A stretch of 64,000 bases of DNA from an uncultured Sphingomonadaceae bacterium (GTDB taxonomy: Bacteria; Pseudomonadota; Alphaproteobacteria; Sphingomonadales; Sphingomonadaceae), in assembly GCA_947494305.1 (NCBI GenBank), contig CANLUL010000001.1, positions 310,001 through 374,000 on the forward strand. Reading direction: 5' to 3'. Below, in pieces: positions 1-8,127 of this stretch (within the stretch, counting starts at the first letter, position 1; each line of letters starts with the position of its first letter). The notes under the pieces are model-generated. The model was not told where the DNA came from. It saw nothing but the letters and a program-made list of their open reading frames with translations, and did no database searches. The position numbers and the translations under genes are program-made.

Positions 1-64
1 CAATCAATATGACCGGCAGCAGCGCCTGTAAAAACGCGATCATTGGTGCGTACTTACAACCAAA

Positions 65-916
65 TTACATGGGGGTATTGCGAAGCGGCAGAAGGTCTGG
101 GAAATCTGCTTCGCGTTTTTCGCCCATCGCAGCCACGGCTTCCTGAATATGCGATGGTGGGAACATGCCTGCGTTCCAAACACCAATATAATCCAACGTG
201 TCTGCCGTATTATGATCGCGGCCATAGTTGATCAGCACTTTGCAACCGGTCACGGCCAGTGGTGATTTGGATGCGATTTCTTTTGCTGTTTGCATCACAT
301 GAGCGAGGCATTCTTCTTGAGTATCAAATATTTCGTTGACCAGGCCGATATCTTTTGCCGTCGCGGCATCAATCCGGCGACCAGTATAGGCCATTTCCTT
401 GACCCATCCTTCGGGGATATAGCGTTGCAACCTTGGAAATGTTCCTACGTCAGCTGTCATGCCAATATTGGTTTCCTGAATGCAGAAAAACGCATCCTTG
501 GTGCACCAGCGAATGTCGCCTGCTGTGATCATATCTATGGCACCGCCAATGACACCGCCATGCAATGCAAAGAGAACTGGAATTCGTGCTTCTTCCAACG
601 CATTAAAGCTGTGCTGGATATATTTCACATTGGATCGAAACATTTCTGCGACGACATGGCGATCTCCGCCTTCAATTTTGTTGTTTGGATCCGGTGCAAA
701 AACGGACAAATCCATGCCAGCGGAAAAATGTCGTCCGGTCGAGCTGATGACAATCACTCTTGCCTTTGCGTTCAAATCAATATCTTCAACAATCTTGGGC
801 AGGTCGTTCCAGAATGCCTTGTTCATGCTGTTCAGTTTTTCCGGACGGTTCATCCGGATGTGAGCGATGTTATTTTCGATTTCGATATCAAAACATTCAT
901 ATTTTGGTTCGGCCAT
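65..916 (-). CDS. Crotonase-family protein, delta3,5-delta2,4-dienoyl-CoA isomerase-like
   Basis: A 283-residue enoyl-CoA hydratase/isomerase superfamily protein. Visible motifs are the oxyanion-hole segments GRHFSAGMD (about 61-69) and HGGVIGGAID (119-128). Three acidic residues, D128, E148 and D156, sit with the same spacing (20 and 8) as the catalytic acids of mammalian ECH1 dienoyl-CoA isomerase, and ADVGTFPRL matches the ECH1 active-site segment. This points to double-bond isomerisation of unsaturated fatty acyl-CoAs during beta-oxidation rather than hydration. The ATG has an AGGA ribosome site seven bases upstream. It stands alone, divergent from ompW. The family is certain; the exact reaction is inferred from the acidic residues. 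Confidence 0.88.
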   Translation of the reverse strand: MAEPKYECFDIEIENNIAHIRMNRPEKLNSMNKAFWNDLPKIVEDIDLNAKARVIVISSTGRHFSAGMDLSVFAPDPNNKIEGGDRHVVAEMFRSNVKYIQHSFNALEEARIPVLFALHGGVIGGAIDMITAGDIRWCTKDAFFCIQETNIGMTADVGTFPRLQRYIPEGWVKEMAYTGRRIDAATAKDIGLVNEIFDTQEECLAHVMQTAKEIASKSPLAVTGCKVLINYGRDHNTADTLDYIGVWNAGMFPPSHIQEAVAAMGEKREADFPDLLPLRNTPM

Positions 917-1217
917 TTTATGTCCTGTAGTTAAATTGTTGTGATCGCTGGACGCTTAGCATGGAACGCAAAACAGGCGAACTGACAATTTGATACTTCG
1001 GCGCCATTGGCGAAAAATCTTCAAGGCTGTTGTCTGGACGCAGGTATTTGCGCCTTGAGGCAATGGATTCGATGTGAACAATTGAAATAGATAAATTCTA
1101 TCAAAAATGCATTTTCTTTTAAAACATCATTAATTTCATTGATCCCTAAATACACAATTGAAACAAACGTTCCCGTTCGGTGACGGCCTGAATTTCAATA
1201 TTTAAAGGGTCAAAAAA
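917..1217. other. Divergent intergenic region, crotonase/ompW
   Basis: About 300 bases without a convincing gene. The right half is AT-rich and should hold the ompW promoter. It contains the inverted repeat ATAGA-TAAAT-TCTAT at 1087-1101, flanked by TTGA on the left and CAA on the right, which could be an operator. No RNA gene is recognised. Confidence 0.5.
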
Positions 1218-1895
1218 ATGAAGAAGATGATTTTTAAAAGTGCTGCTGTGATTGCTGGCATGGCTTTGCTTCCTGCAGCTGCATATGCAGAGGCTGGAAC
1301 CGTTCAAGCAAAACTTCTGGGTACTCTGGTTGCACCTGATGCCTCTATCACGGAGGTGAAGGTAGATAATATTGGACTTCCAGCAGGTAGCGATACAGCG
1401 GCTAATGATAATTTTATCCCAACCGTGGCCATAGAGTATTTTATCACCGACAATATTTCATTGGAAACCATTGCCGGGCTGACACAGCATGACGTTGATG
1501 GCACCGGCGCCATTGGCGGATTGGAAACCGTGTCGGATGCAAAAATCCTCCCGGCGACTCTTACCGTTAAATACCACTTTGGCGACGTTGGTGGTTTCAA
1601 GCCATATATAGGCGCCGGCCCGACATATTTTGTATTTATCGATGAGCAGCCGGGAACGGCGCTGCAAGGTTTCGGCGCTGAGCGGCTGCAGCTGAATGAC
1701 AAATTCGGTGTGGCGCTTCAGGCTGGTTTTGATCTTCCGATCAATGACAGCGGCCTTGGCTTGAGCGTTGATGCCAAGCGTTACTTCCTGCGCACGGACG
1801 CGTCCTGGACCGATGCAACTGGAGCAGAACTGCTCCGTACCCGACATAAGATCGATCCATGGGTGGTCAGTGCTGGTCTCGCTTTTCGTTTTTGA
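1218..1895 (+). CDS. ompW: OmpW family outer membrane protein
   Basis: A 225-residue protein with an N-terminal signal peptide (charged MKK start, hydrophobic stretch to about residue 22, cleavage near AYA-EA). The mature part is an eight-stranded beta-barrel of the OmpW type: it carries the family segments around KILPATLTVKYHF and FKPYIGAGPTYF and ends in FRF, the C-terminal phenylalanine recognised by the BAM complex. OmpW proteins form narrow hydrophobic channels in the outer membrane. The length fits the family (about 200-230). A GGG-containing ribosome site (AAAGGGTC) precedes the ATG. It is a single-gene unit closed by a strong hairpin at 1945-1988. Confidence 0.93.
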   Translation: MKKMIFKSAAVIAGMALLPAAAYAEAGTVQAKLLGTLVAPDASITEVKVDNIGLPAGSDTAANDNFIPTVAIEYFITDNISLETIAGLTQHDVDGTGAIGGLETVSDAKILPATLTVKYHFGDVGGFKPYIGAGPTYFVFIDEQPGTALQGFGAERLQLNDKFGVALQAGFDLPINDSGLGLSVDAKRYFLRTDASWTDATGAELLRTRHKIDPWVVSAGLAFRF

Positions 1896-1944
1896 GCCCT
1901 TTCAGGCACCTCCCTCCCTCCCTTAGTCTGAAAGCTCAACTTTT

Positions 1945-1988
1945 GGCCTCCCAATTCTTCTCGTCTTGCCGAGTGGGGTTGGGAGGCC
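1945..1988 (+). terminator. Hairpin downstream of ompW
   Basis: A perfect 10-base inverted repeat: GGCCTCCCAA at 1945-1954 pairs with TTGGGAGGCC at 1979-1988, with a 24-base loop. The bases after it (TATTTGTCTG) are only moderately T-rich. It lies 50 bases after the ompW stop and ends just before the cysteine synthase start, so its right arm also supplies the only purine-rich ribosome-site-like sequence (GGGAGG) for that gene. Confidence 0.6.
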
Positions 1989-2000
1989 TATTTGTCTGCT

Positions 2001-2993
2001 ATGACTATAATTTCAAACAGCATCGAACTGATCGGCAACACCCCTCTGGTAAGGCTTGAAACTGCGAGCGAAGAAGCTGGCTGTGACATCTATGGCAAGT
2101 GTGAATTCGCCAATCCAGGGGCATCGGTAAAAGATCGCGCCGCGCTCTATATTGTGCAGGACGCGGAAGAACGCGGCTTGTTGAAACCGGGCGGCCGGAT
2201 TGTTGAAGGCACAGCCGGGAACACCGGCATTGGGATTGCACTTGTGGCCAATGCCAAAGGGTATAAGTCCACGATTGTCATGCCGGAAACCCAATCTCGC
2301 GAAAAAATGGATACGTTGCGGGCATTGGGCGCTGAGCTAATCACCGTTCCGGCTGCTCCCTATTCCAGTCAGTGCCATTTTGTCCATCAATCGCGCCGGA
2401 TAGCGGAAGAAACAGATGGTGCTGTTTGGGCAAATCAGTTTGATAATGTAGCCAATCGTCGTGCACATATTGAAACGACGGCGGAAGAGATTTGGCGGCA
2501 AATGGATGGCCAGATTGACGGTTTTACCTGTGCGGCTGGAACGGGTGGTACCATTGCTGGCGTAGGTATGGGGCTCAAAGCCAAAGATGAAAAAGTCACC
2601 ATTGCGCTTTCCGACCCACATGGTGCTGCGCTTTACGAATATTATGCCAATGGCGAACTAAAATCCGAAGGCAGCAGCGTCGCAGAAGGTATCGGGCAGG
2701 GGCGTGTTACAGGCAATCTGGAAGGTGCGCCCATAGATACACAGTTTCGAATCAGCGATGAAGAAGGAATGAAATGGGTGGAACGCCTGCTTCAGGAAGA
2801 AGGCCTTTGCCTGGGCCTCTCATCCGGCATTAATGTCGCTGGCGCTATCGCGCTTGGTAAGGAACTTGGCAAAGGCAGCCGAATTGCGACTATTTTATGT
2901 GATACAGGTTTTCGCTACTTGTCTTCTTTGTATAATGCTGAGTGGCTGAAGGAAAAGGATCTGCCAGTCTTTCCTTGGCTGCAAGAGGAATAA
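2001..2993 (+). CDS. cysK: Cysteine synthase (O-acetylserine sulfhydrylase family)
   Basis: A 330-residue fold-type II PLP enzyme that makes L-cysteine from O-acetylserine and sulfide. The PLP lysine is K44 in NPGASVKDRAA. The substrate-binding loop EGTAGNTGIG and the phosphate-binding glycine loop AGTGGT are intact. The protein begins with ISNSIELIGNTPLVRL, the usual N-terminus of CysK. The ATG at 2001 is chosen because it gives that N-terminus. An in-frame TTG at 1992 has better spacing (5 bases) to GGGAGG at 1981-1986, but that sequence is the right arm of the ompW terminator hairpin. The next gene starts two bases after the stop. A cystathionine beta-synthase-like side activity cannot be excluded. 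Confidence 0.9.
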   Translation: MTIISNSIELIGNTPLVRLETASEEAGCDIYGKCEFANPGASVKDRAALYIVQDAEERGLLKPGGRIVEGTAGNTGIGIALVANAKGYKSTIVMPETQSREKMDTLRALGAELITVPAAPYSSQCHFVHQSRRIAEETDGAVWANQFDNVANRRAHIETTAEEIWRQMDGQIDGFTCAAGTGGTIAGVGMGLKAKDEKVTIALSDPHGAALYEYYANGELKSEGSSVAEGIGQGRVTGNLEGAPIDTQFRISDEEGMKWVERLLQEEGLCLGLSSGINVAGAIALGKELGKGSRIATILCDTGFRYLSSLYNAEWLKEKDLPVFPWLQEE

Positions 2994-2995
2994 AC

Positions 2996-3343
2996 ATGAG
3001 CGATCATCAGGACACTATGCAGCGGATACAAGTAGGTGTCATTGGCTTGGTAGCTGTCTTGCTGTTGGTGAGCGTTGTGAACTTCGTTTTCCAGCGCGCT
3101 AGCGATGAAGAATCGGCGATTGAAGAAATTCAGGCGGAAGCGATTGATAGCACGCGCGGCCTGGTTCAGCCTGAGGAAGAGGCCCCGGCAGAACCTTTGG
3201 CCGATATTGGAATTACGCCCGCCCCCGCGCCTGAAGAGGATGCCATGCGAGAGACAGACATACCTGTTTCAACAGAAGGACAAGTAGTTCCAGACCTGAA
3301 GCCTGACCCGAAGCTGGAAGCGCCGATGGATCAGGAGCCATAG
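2996..3343 (+). CDS. Small membrane-anchored protein, unknown function
   Basis: A 115-residue protein with a short cytoplasmic N-terminus, one hydrophobic segment (about residues 12-32, VGVIGLVAVLLLVSVVNFVF) and an acidic, proline-rich tail likely outside the membrane. I do not recognise a family. The ATG at 2996 lies in AGAGGAATAAACATG, with its ribosome site inside the end of cysK, so it is cotranscribed. An upstream in-frame start at 2942 would overlap cysK by 17 codons and is unlikely. The following gene starts three bases after the stop, suggesting the pair act together. Confidence 0.75.
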   Translation: MSDHQDTMQRIQVGVIGLVAVLLLVSVVNFVFQRASDEESAIEEIQAEAIDSTRGLVQPEEEAPAEPLADIGITPAPAPEEDAMRETDIPVSTEGQVVPDLKPDPKLEAPMDQEP

Positions 3344-3346
3344 CTC

Positions 3347-4138
3347 TTGCTGGGCAAGCCCGTCTTTTTGCCAGTGTTGGCGATTATGATGGTGTTGTTC
3401 GCCCAATGCGCCCCTGCATCCACAACTGAGCAAAAAACCAGTGACAAAGCTTCGACTGCGATAAAGTTGATGACCAGCCTCCCAATTATCTGGGGGGAGG
3501 GTGGTTCGATGCAGGACATTCTTTCCGGGGATACCGAGTCCGCACCCATTTATAAATATTGGCAAAACCAATATGCTATCGAGGGCGTCGATAGTCTGGA
3601 AGGGTTGGTGGGCAGCACAACAGATATTGTCATGCTTGTTCAACCACGCGCTATGGCTCCTGCTGATCTTGCGGAACTAGATGATTGGGTCAGAAAAGGT
3701 GGCGATGCAATCATCATGACTGACCCTGACCTGATTTGGCCAAGTGCACTTCCGCTTGGCGATCCAAAACGCCCATTGTCTGGTGGCTTGCTGTCGCCCT
3801 TGCTGAAACATTGGGGACTGGAACTGGTATTCGAAGACAATGTAACGGAATTGATTGAGCTGGAGTTTGCTGGCCATAAAATATCGACTGTGGGTGTTGG
3901 CGGGTTTGAAGCCTTAAACAACGAATCCGCCGAAGAGGTGGTCTGCAACTTCAGCGAAGCTGGGTTCATTGCGCAATGTCAGATTGATCAGGGACGCGTG
4001 ATACTGGTGGCGGATGCTGATTTTCTGCATGAGCAATTATGGGAGGGAGATTCCGGCTGGTTGGATGGAGGGGAGAGCGGAGCGATGCGCTTCACGGACG
4101 CTCTGATCGATCAATTTTACAGCGTTTCCAAGGACTAA
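3347..4138 (+). CDS. Exported protein with GldG/DUF4350-like domain, unknown function
   Basis: A 263-residue protein with an N-terminal hydrophobic leader ending near a cysteine (LFAQC), so either a signal peptide or an imperfect lipobox. The body resembles the Rossmann-like domain found in GldG and DUF4350 proteins: a segment asking whether a value is set (DIVMLVQPRAMAPADLAEL), then DWVRKGGDAIIMTDPDL, and later RVILVADADFLHE. That resemblance is from memory of the pattern and only moderate. The start is TTG at 3347 with AGGAG at 3333-3337, nine bases away. It forms a two-gene unit with the small membrane protein before it and ends 257 bases before mraZ. Confidence 0.7.
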   Translation: MLGKPVFLPVLAIMMVLFAQCAPASTTEQKTSDKASTAIKLMTSLPIIWGEGGSMQDILSGDTESAPIYKYWQNQYAIEGVDSLEGLVGSTTDIVMLVQPRAMAPADLAELDDWVRKGGDAIIMTDPDLIWPSALPLGDPKRPLSGGLLSPLLKHWGLELVFEDNVTELIELEFAGHKISTVGVGGFEALNNESAEEVVCNFSEAGFIAQCQIDQGRVILVADADFLHEQLWEGDSGWLDGGESGAMRFTDALIDQFYSVSKD

Positions 4139-4210
4139 ACAGTGAATCAGCGAATTTTACATATCAAAGAGAAAAATAATATCTATATAAAACAATAGGA
4201 TAAGGGTTTC

Positions 4211-4256
4211 CTCCCAGATTTACCCGTAAAATCCCCTTCCATCCCCGCTTCACCCC
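4211..4256. promoter_or_regulatory. Five-fold 10-bp-phased CCC/GGG repeat, probable MraZ operator
   Basis: Five CCC trinucleotides occur at 4213, 4223, 4233, 4243 and 4253, exactly ten bases apart, so all GGG cores on the minus strand lie on one face of the helix. The last three units are CCCC. E. coli MraZ is known to bind tandem GGG-core repeats with a ten-base period ahead of its own gene, and mollicute MraZ binds comparable boxes. The array lies 140 bases upstream of the mraZ start. Assignment to MraZ is inferred from motif, period and position. Confidence 0.7.
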
Positions 4257-4281
4257 TGATAACGCTAACGGCTTATCGGGG
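4253..4281 (+). promoter_or_regulatory. Imperfect hairpin overlapping last MraZ-type repeat
   Basis: CCCC at 4253-4256 and GATAA at 4258-4262 can pair with TTATC at 4273-4277 and GGGG at 4278-4281, leaving one bulged T and a ten-base loop. No T-run follows, so it is not an obvious terminator. It could be part of the operator or a leader structure. A weak promoter-like pair, TTGCGC at 4323 and AAGTAT at 4345 (16-base spacer), lies further downstream. Confidence 0.3.
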
Positions 4282-4395
4282 TAAGTTTCCTGTTTGGGAT
4301 TCGTTGTTTCGGAGGCTGCCAATTGCGCGCTTCTGAAAGCGGGAAAGTATTGCCTCAAAAAGTCTGATGAAAATCAGTTCGGGTGAGGGATTTTT

Positions 4396-4890
4396 TTGGC
4401 TGTGTCAGGTGCGTTTGTATATTCCGGCTCTGCACTATCTGCGATAGATGACAAAGGTCGTCTGTCTGTACCTTCCTTTCTCCGCAAAGATTTGATCGCC
4501 AGCAGCGAAGGCCGCGTTTTATGTCTCGGCACCCATGAGAAATGGGATTGCCTGGTCGGTTTTGGCTTAACCCGCAAAGCGGAAATGCTCGCTGAAATCG
4601 ACAGAGAAGAAGACATCGCTATTGCTCGTGGTGAGCCATATGATCGCGATGCCGCTGGCGCTCGTAAATTTTCTTCGCTGCAGGAACTCAACTTTGATGC
4701 CAGCGGGCGGTTTATCATGCCGCCGATACTGCAAGCGGTTGCCGATATGTCGGAGCATGTGATGTTTCACGGCAATGGCTCGACCTTCTGCCTTTGGAAT
4801 CCGCAAACCTTGCTCGACACCGCGGACAATGTTCCGGTCAACAAAAAATTGGTGAGATTCCACCTCAAGGAAGCGGAGAAGAAAAAATGA
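4396..4890 (+). CDS. mraZ: Transcriptional regulator MraZ
   Basis: A 164-residue protein of two SpoVT/AbrB-like repeats. Repeat one is [20 protein letters not shown] (about 11-30); repeat two is [15 protein letters not shown] (about 99-113). MraZ is a ring-forming DNA-binding protein that controls the division and cell-wall cluster, usually as a repressor of its own operon. It starts with TTG, with GAGGGA at 4385-4390 five bases upstream; no ATG fits the conserved N-terminus. It is the first gene of the dcw cluster and overlaps rsmH by three bases. The repeat array at 4211-4256 is its likely binding site. Confidence 0.95.
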   Translation: MAVSGAFVYSGSALSAIDDKGRLSVPSFLRKDLIASSEGRVLCLGTHEKWDCLVGFGLTRKAEMLAEIDREEDIAIARGEPYDRDAAGARKFSSLQELNFDASGRFIMPPILQAVADMSEHVMFHGNGSTFCLWNPQTLLDTADNVPVNKKLVRFHLKEAEKKK

Positions 4891-5837
4891 CCGCTTCTGT
4901 GGATGCCCCCCACAATCCTGTTCTCCTCTCTGAAGTCATCGACGCTCTTGCCATTACCCCGGGTGAATTGCATGTCGATGGGACATTTGGTGCGGGCGGG
5001 TACAGCAAGGCGATGGTTGCGGAGGGCGCAATCGTGCACGCCTTTGACCGGGACCCAGATGCGATCGAGGCTGGGAAACATCTGACTGAAGTTGTCGATG
5101 GTAGGCTTCAATTACACCCGGTTGAATTTTCCCGGATGGCCGAAGAGCTTTCAGATGAGGAAATCGACGGTGTCACGCTGGATATCGGCGTTTCCTCCAT
5201 GCAGTTGGATCAGGCCGAGCGCGGCTTTTCGTTCCAGAAAGATGGACCGCTGGATATGCGGATGGCGCAGGATGGCCAGAGCGCGGCCGATTTTCTGAAC
5301 CATGCGGCAGAAGAAGAAATTGCCGATGTCATTTATCGTTATGGCGAAGAACGGAAGTCGCGGCGTATCGCTCGTGCGATTGTCAATGCGCGGCCGCTAA
5401 CCCGAACGCTGGAATTGGCCAATGTCGTTCGCAAAGCCCTAGGTAAAAAACCTGGCGATAAGAAAGATCCGGCCACGCGCACTTTTCAGGCAATACGCAT
5501 TTTCATCAATCGCGAACTTGGTGAGTTGGAAGATGGTCTGGAGGCAGCAGAAAAGCTTCTCAAGCCTGGCGGACGCCTGGCTGTTGTTACCTTCCACAGT
5601 CTGGAAGATCGCATTGTCAAAAATTTTCTACGTGAACGTAGCGGCCAAAAGTCCGGCGGTTCGCGTCACCTACCCGAAGTTCAAGAGATCCGGAAAGCAC
5701 CCAGTTTTCAAAAACCAGCCAAAGCGGTGCGACCGGCTAAGGCGGAGCAGGCCACTAATCCCCGTGCCCGCTCCGCCACCCTACGATCTGCGATCCGAAC
5801 GCCTGCCCCTGTCTGGGCGGCGGGAGGAGCGCAATGA
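4887..5837 (+). CDS. rsmH: 16S rRNA (cytosine(1402)-N4)-methyltransferase RsmH
   Basis: A 316-residue SAM-dependent methyltransferase (formerly MraW) that methylates N4 of C1402 in the 16S rRNA decoding centre. SAM-binding motif I is [11 protein letters not shown], and further family segments are [22 protein letters not shown] and [14 protein letters not shown]. The length fits the family (about 300-320). The ATG at 4887 overlaps the mraZ stop; the longer upstream frame would lie inside mraZ and is rejected. The C-terminus is basic and proline-rich, as is common in RsmH. It overlaps ftsL by four bases. Confidence 0.97.
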   Translation: MTASVDAPHNPVLLSEVIDALAITPGELHVDGTFGAGGYSKAMVAEGAIVHAFDRDPDAIEAGKHLTEVVDGRLQLHPVEFSRMAEELSDEEIDGVTLDIGVSSMQLDQAERGFSFQKDGPLDMRMAQDGQSAADFLNHAAEEEIADVIYRYGEERKSRRIARAIVNARPLTRTLELANVVRKALGKKPGDKKDPATRTFQAIRIFINRELGELEDGLEAAEKLLKPGGRLAVVTFHSLEDRIVKNFLRERSGQKSGGSRHLPEVQEIRKAPSFQKPAKAVRPAKAEQATNPRARSATLRSAIRTPAPVWAAGGAQ

Positions 5838-6439
5838 AACTCGCCGCCAAACGACTGGAAGGGATCGGATGGCTAGCTTTGGTCTTTTTGGTTGCCATCC
5901 TTCTGTACCCGTTGTCACTTAGTGTTGCGACGTTGCGAAGTGATCTCGCGCGAACGGATCAGCAAATTGTCTCCGTAAAAAAAGAGATTCGCTATCTGGA
6001 AACAGAATTTAGCGCACGCGCAAATCTTCGACAGCTTGAGCACTGGAACAAGATGGAATATGGTTATGCTGCGCCAAAAGCATCGCAATATCTTGAGGGC
6101 GAGCGAGCGCTCGCAAATCTTGGCGACAGCAATTTGCGAAAGCCCGTCAAGGTCGCTGTAATCAGTACAATGGATAAGGTTCGGCCAGCCGGAATTATCG
6201 GTTCGGTATTTGCAAAAGCGGATCTGAAAAACGGCAACCCTGACGGTAGTGCCTCGACTTCATCCAATGAAGATGCAGCGGCCAAGCCGGAATCAGGCCG
6301 CGAGCCAACCAATGCTGAGCTAAGTGAAACGCGGACAACACGTGTTGCAAGCCTGGAGCAAAAATTGCTCGATGATGGCGTGATTAAGGATCTTAATCGG
6401 CGGGCTGAAAGAGAAACTGCAGAAGTGAGTGCGCAATGA
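5834..6439 (+). CDS. ftsL: Cell division protein FtsL
   Basis: A 201-residue bitopic membrane protein: a short basic N-terminus, one transmembrane helix at about residues 11-33, then a coiled-coil-like stretch (residues 35-70). FtsL joins FtsQ and FtsB at the septum and activates FtsWI. Identification rests mainly on position between rsmH and ftsI, topology and the predicted coiled coil, since FtsL sequences diverge strongly. It is much longer than the E. coli protein (about 120 residues) because of a low-complexity Ser/Asn/Glu-rich region after residue 120. It has four-base overlaps with both neighbours. Confidence 0.85.
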   Translation: MKLAAKRLEGIGWLALVFLVAILLYPLSLSVATLRSDLARTDQQIVSVKKEIRYLETEFSARANLRQLEHWNKMEYGYAAPKASQYLEGERALANLGDSNLRKPVKVAVISTMDKVRPAGIIGSVFAKADLKNGNPDGSASTSSNEDAAAKPESGREPTNAELSETRTTRVASLEQKLLDDGVIKDLNRRAERETAEVSAQ

Positions 6440-8124
6440 CAACATTGCTCGCCAACCGTAGAAAAGTAGAATTTTCAGGAAAATACAAGGCGCTTACGGC
6501 TAACGCTCACTTTCGATTGATGATCCTGTTGCTGGTTTTCTTGGCAGGCTTTACGGTGATCATCGGCCGTCTTTTAAGCTTCAGTGTTTTGGAAGAAGTG
6601 AAGCCCTATCGTGCTTCGACTTCGGTTTTTGTGCCGGCGCGGGGCGATATTGTTGATCGCAATGGTGTGGCACTGGCGCGAACAATGAAGGGTTATGCCG
6701 TTCGAGTTGTTCCGGATCGAATTTTGGGAGACAGGCAGCTGTTGGCTAGTCAACTCGCTGAAATATTTCCTGATACGACCGAAAAGGAGTTTCTTGAGAA
6801 GCTGAGCGGTGGTCGACCAACTTACTTACGGCGACGCGCTCTACCGAGTGATGTGCGTAAGGTTCACGAGTTGGGTGAAATCGGCATTGAATTTCCGCGT
6901 GAAAATGAACGCTTATATCCTCAACGCGATTTGGCGGCCCATATCTTGGGATATGTGGATGCCGACGGCGAAGGCGTAATGGGCATGGAACGCGCACTAA
7001 ATGATAGTTTGAAAGACGAAAATCTACGCGGTACGCCGTCGATTTTGTCTATCGATAGCCGGGTTCAGGCAGCCTTCGAGAGCGAATTGCATAGTGCGAT
7101 GGTGTCCAACGAAGCGCGTGGAGCCGCTGGGGTGATCCTGGATGTGCGTACAGGAGAGGTAATGGCGCTGGCATCACTGCCGGTTTTTGACCCGAATAAA
7201 ATCCGCAAAGAAAGCATGAAGCATCAGATTAATGAGGTGACGCAGAGTGTTTTTGAACTAGGTTCCACATTCAAACCGTTTACCGTGGCGGCTGCACTGG
7301 ATGCAGGAACGGTTACTGATTTGGCCATTCGATATAATGCCATGGAACCGATCAAGGTTGCGGGTTTCACGATCAAGGATGATCACGGACAGAACCGCTA
7401 TCTCAACGTCCCGGAAACGCTGGTTCACAGTTCCAACATTGTCACGGCGCGTATCGCCGACAATCTGGGCAAAGAGGCTATGGAGGATATGATCCGGCGT
7501 CTCGGATTTGATGAGCGGCCTCATATTGAAATTGCCGAACGCGGCAGGCCACTCTGGCCAAAACGTTGGGGCAGGGTCACAAATATGACCGTCGCCTACG
7601 GTCATGGAATTGCGGTAACACCGCTTCATCTGGCCAGCGCTTATGCCGCAATGGTCAACGGCGGTATCTGGCGGCCTGCTACCTTGCTAAAAGTCGAAGA
7701 AGGACAGGAGCCTGAGGGCCGGCGAGTCTTTAAGGCAGCGACCAGCGCTCGAATGCGTCAATTGCTAAGGATGATTGTAACCAGCGGAACCGGTAAAAAG
7801 GCCGATGCTCCTGGCTTCCGCATAGGTGGTAAAACGGGTTCAGCAGAAAAGCCATCAGAGGGCGGTTACAATAAGACGTCGCTGGTTTCCACTTTTGCCG
7901 CAGCTTTTCCGATGGATAATCCCCGCTATGTTGTGATTGCCATGCTTGATGAGCCGCGTGGTCGTGCAGAAACTGGCTTCCAAAGAACGGCGGGTTGGAC
8001 TGCGGCTCCTGTCGTGAAGGCAGTTGTGCCGCGAGTTGGACCTATGCTTGGCGTGGTTCCTGATGAACACCGTGACGTAGATGTTTCCGAACTTACGCCA
8101 CTCCTTTGGTCTCCGAAGGGGTAG
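6436..8124 (+). CDS. ftsI: Peptidoglycan D,D-transpeptidase FtsI (PBP3)
   Basis: A 562-residue class B penicillin-binding protein that cross-links septal peptidoglycan. There is one N-terminal transmembrane helix (about 29-48), a dimerisation domain with the RGDIVDRNG segment, and a transpeptidase domain. The three catalytic motifs are present: STFK with nucleophile S277, SSN at 332-334 and KTG at 466-468. The length is normal for FtsI. It starts four bases inside ftsL and is followed by murE after three bases, so translation is coupled. It acts with the SEDS glycosyltransferase FtsW encoded further down the cluster. Confidence 0.97.
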   Translation: MTTLLANRRKVEFSGKYKALTANAHFRLMILLLVFLAGFTVIIGRLLSFSVLEEVKPYRASTSVFVPARGDIVDRNGVALARTMKGYAVRVVPDRILGDRQLLASQLAEIFPDTTEKEFLEKLSGGRPTYLRRRALPSDVRKVHELGEIGIEFPRENERLYPQRDLAAHILGYVDADGEGVMGMERALNDSLKDENLRGTPSILSIDSRVQAAFESELHSAMVSNEARGAAGVILDVRTGEVMALASLPVFDPNKIRKESMKHQINEVTQSVFELGSTFKPFTVAAALDAGTVTDLAIRYNAMEPIKVAGFTIKDDHGQNRYLNVPETLVHSSNIVTARIADNLGKEAMEDMIRRLGFDERPHIEIAERGRPLWPKRWGRVTNMTVAYGHGIAVTPLHLASAYAAMVNGGIWRPATLLKVEEGQEPEGRRVFKAATSARMRQLLRMIVTSGTGKKADAPGFRIGGKTGSAEKPSEGGYNKTSLVSTFAAAFPMDNPRYVVIAMLDEPRGRAETGFQRTAGWTAAPVVKAVVPRVGPMLGVVPDEHRDVDVSELTPLLWSPKG

Positions 8125-8127
8125 GGA

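Noticed and set aside
290-934. 214-residue open frame on the plus strand
   Set aside because: Antisense to the crotonase gene, Cys/His/Phe-rich and with no ribosome site.
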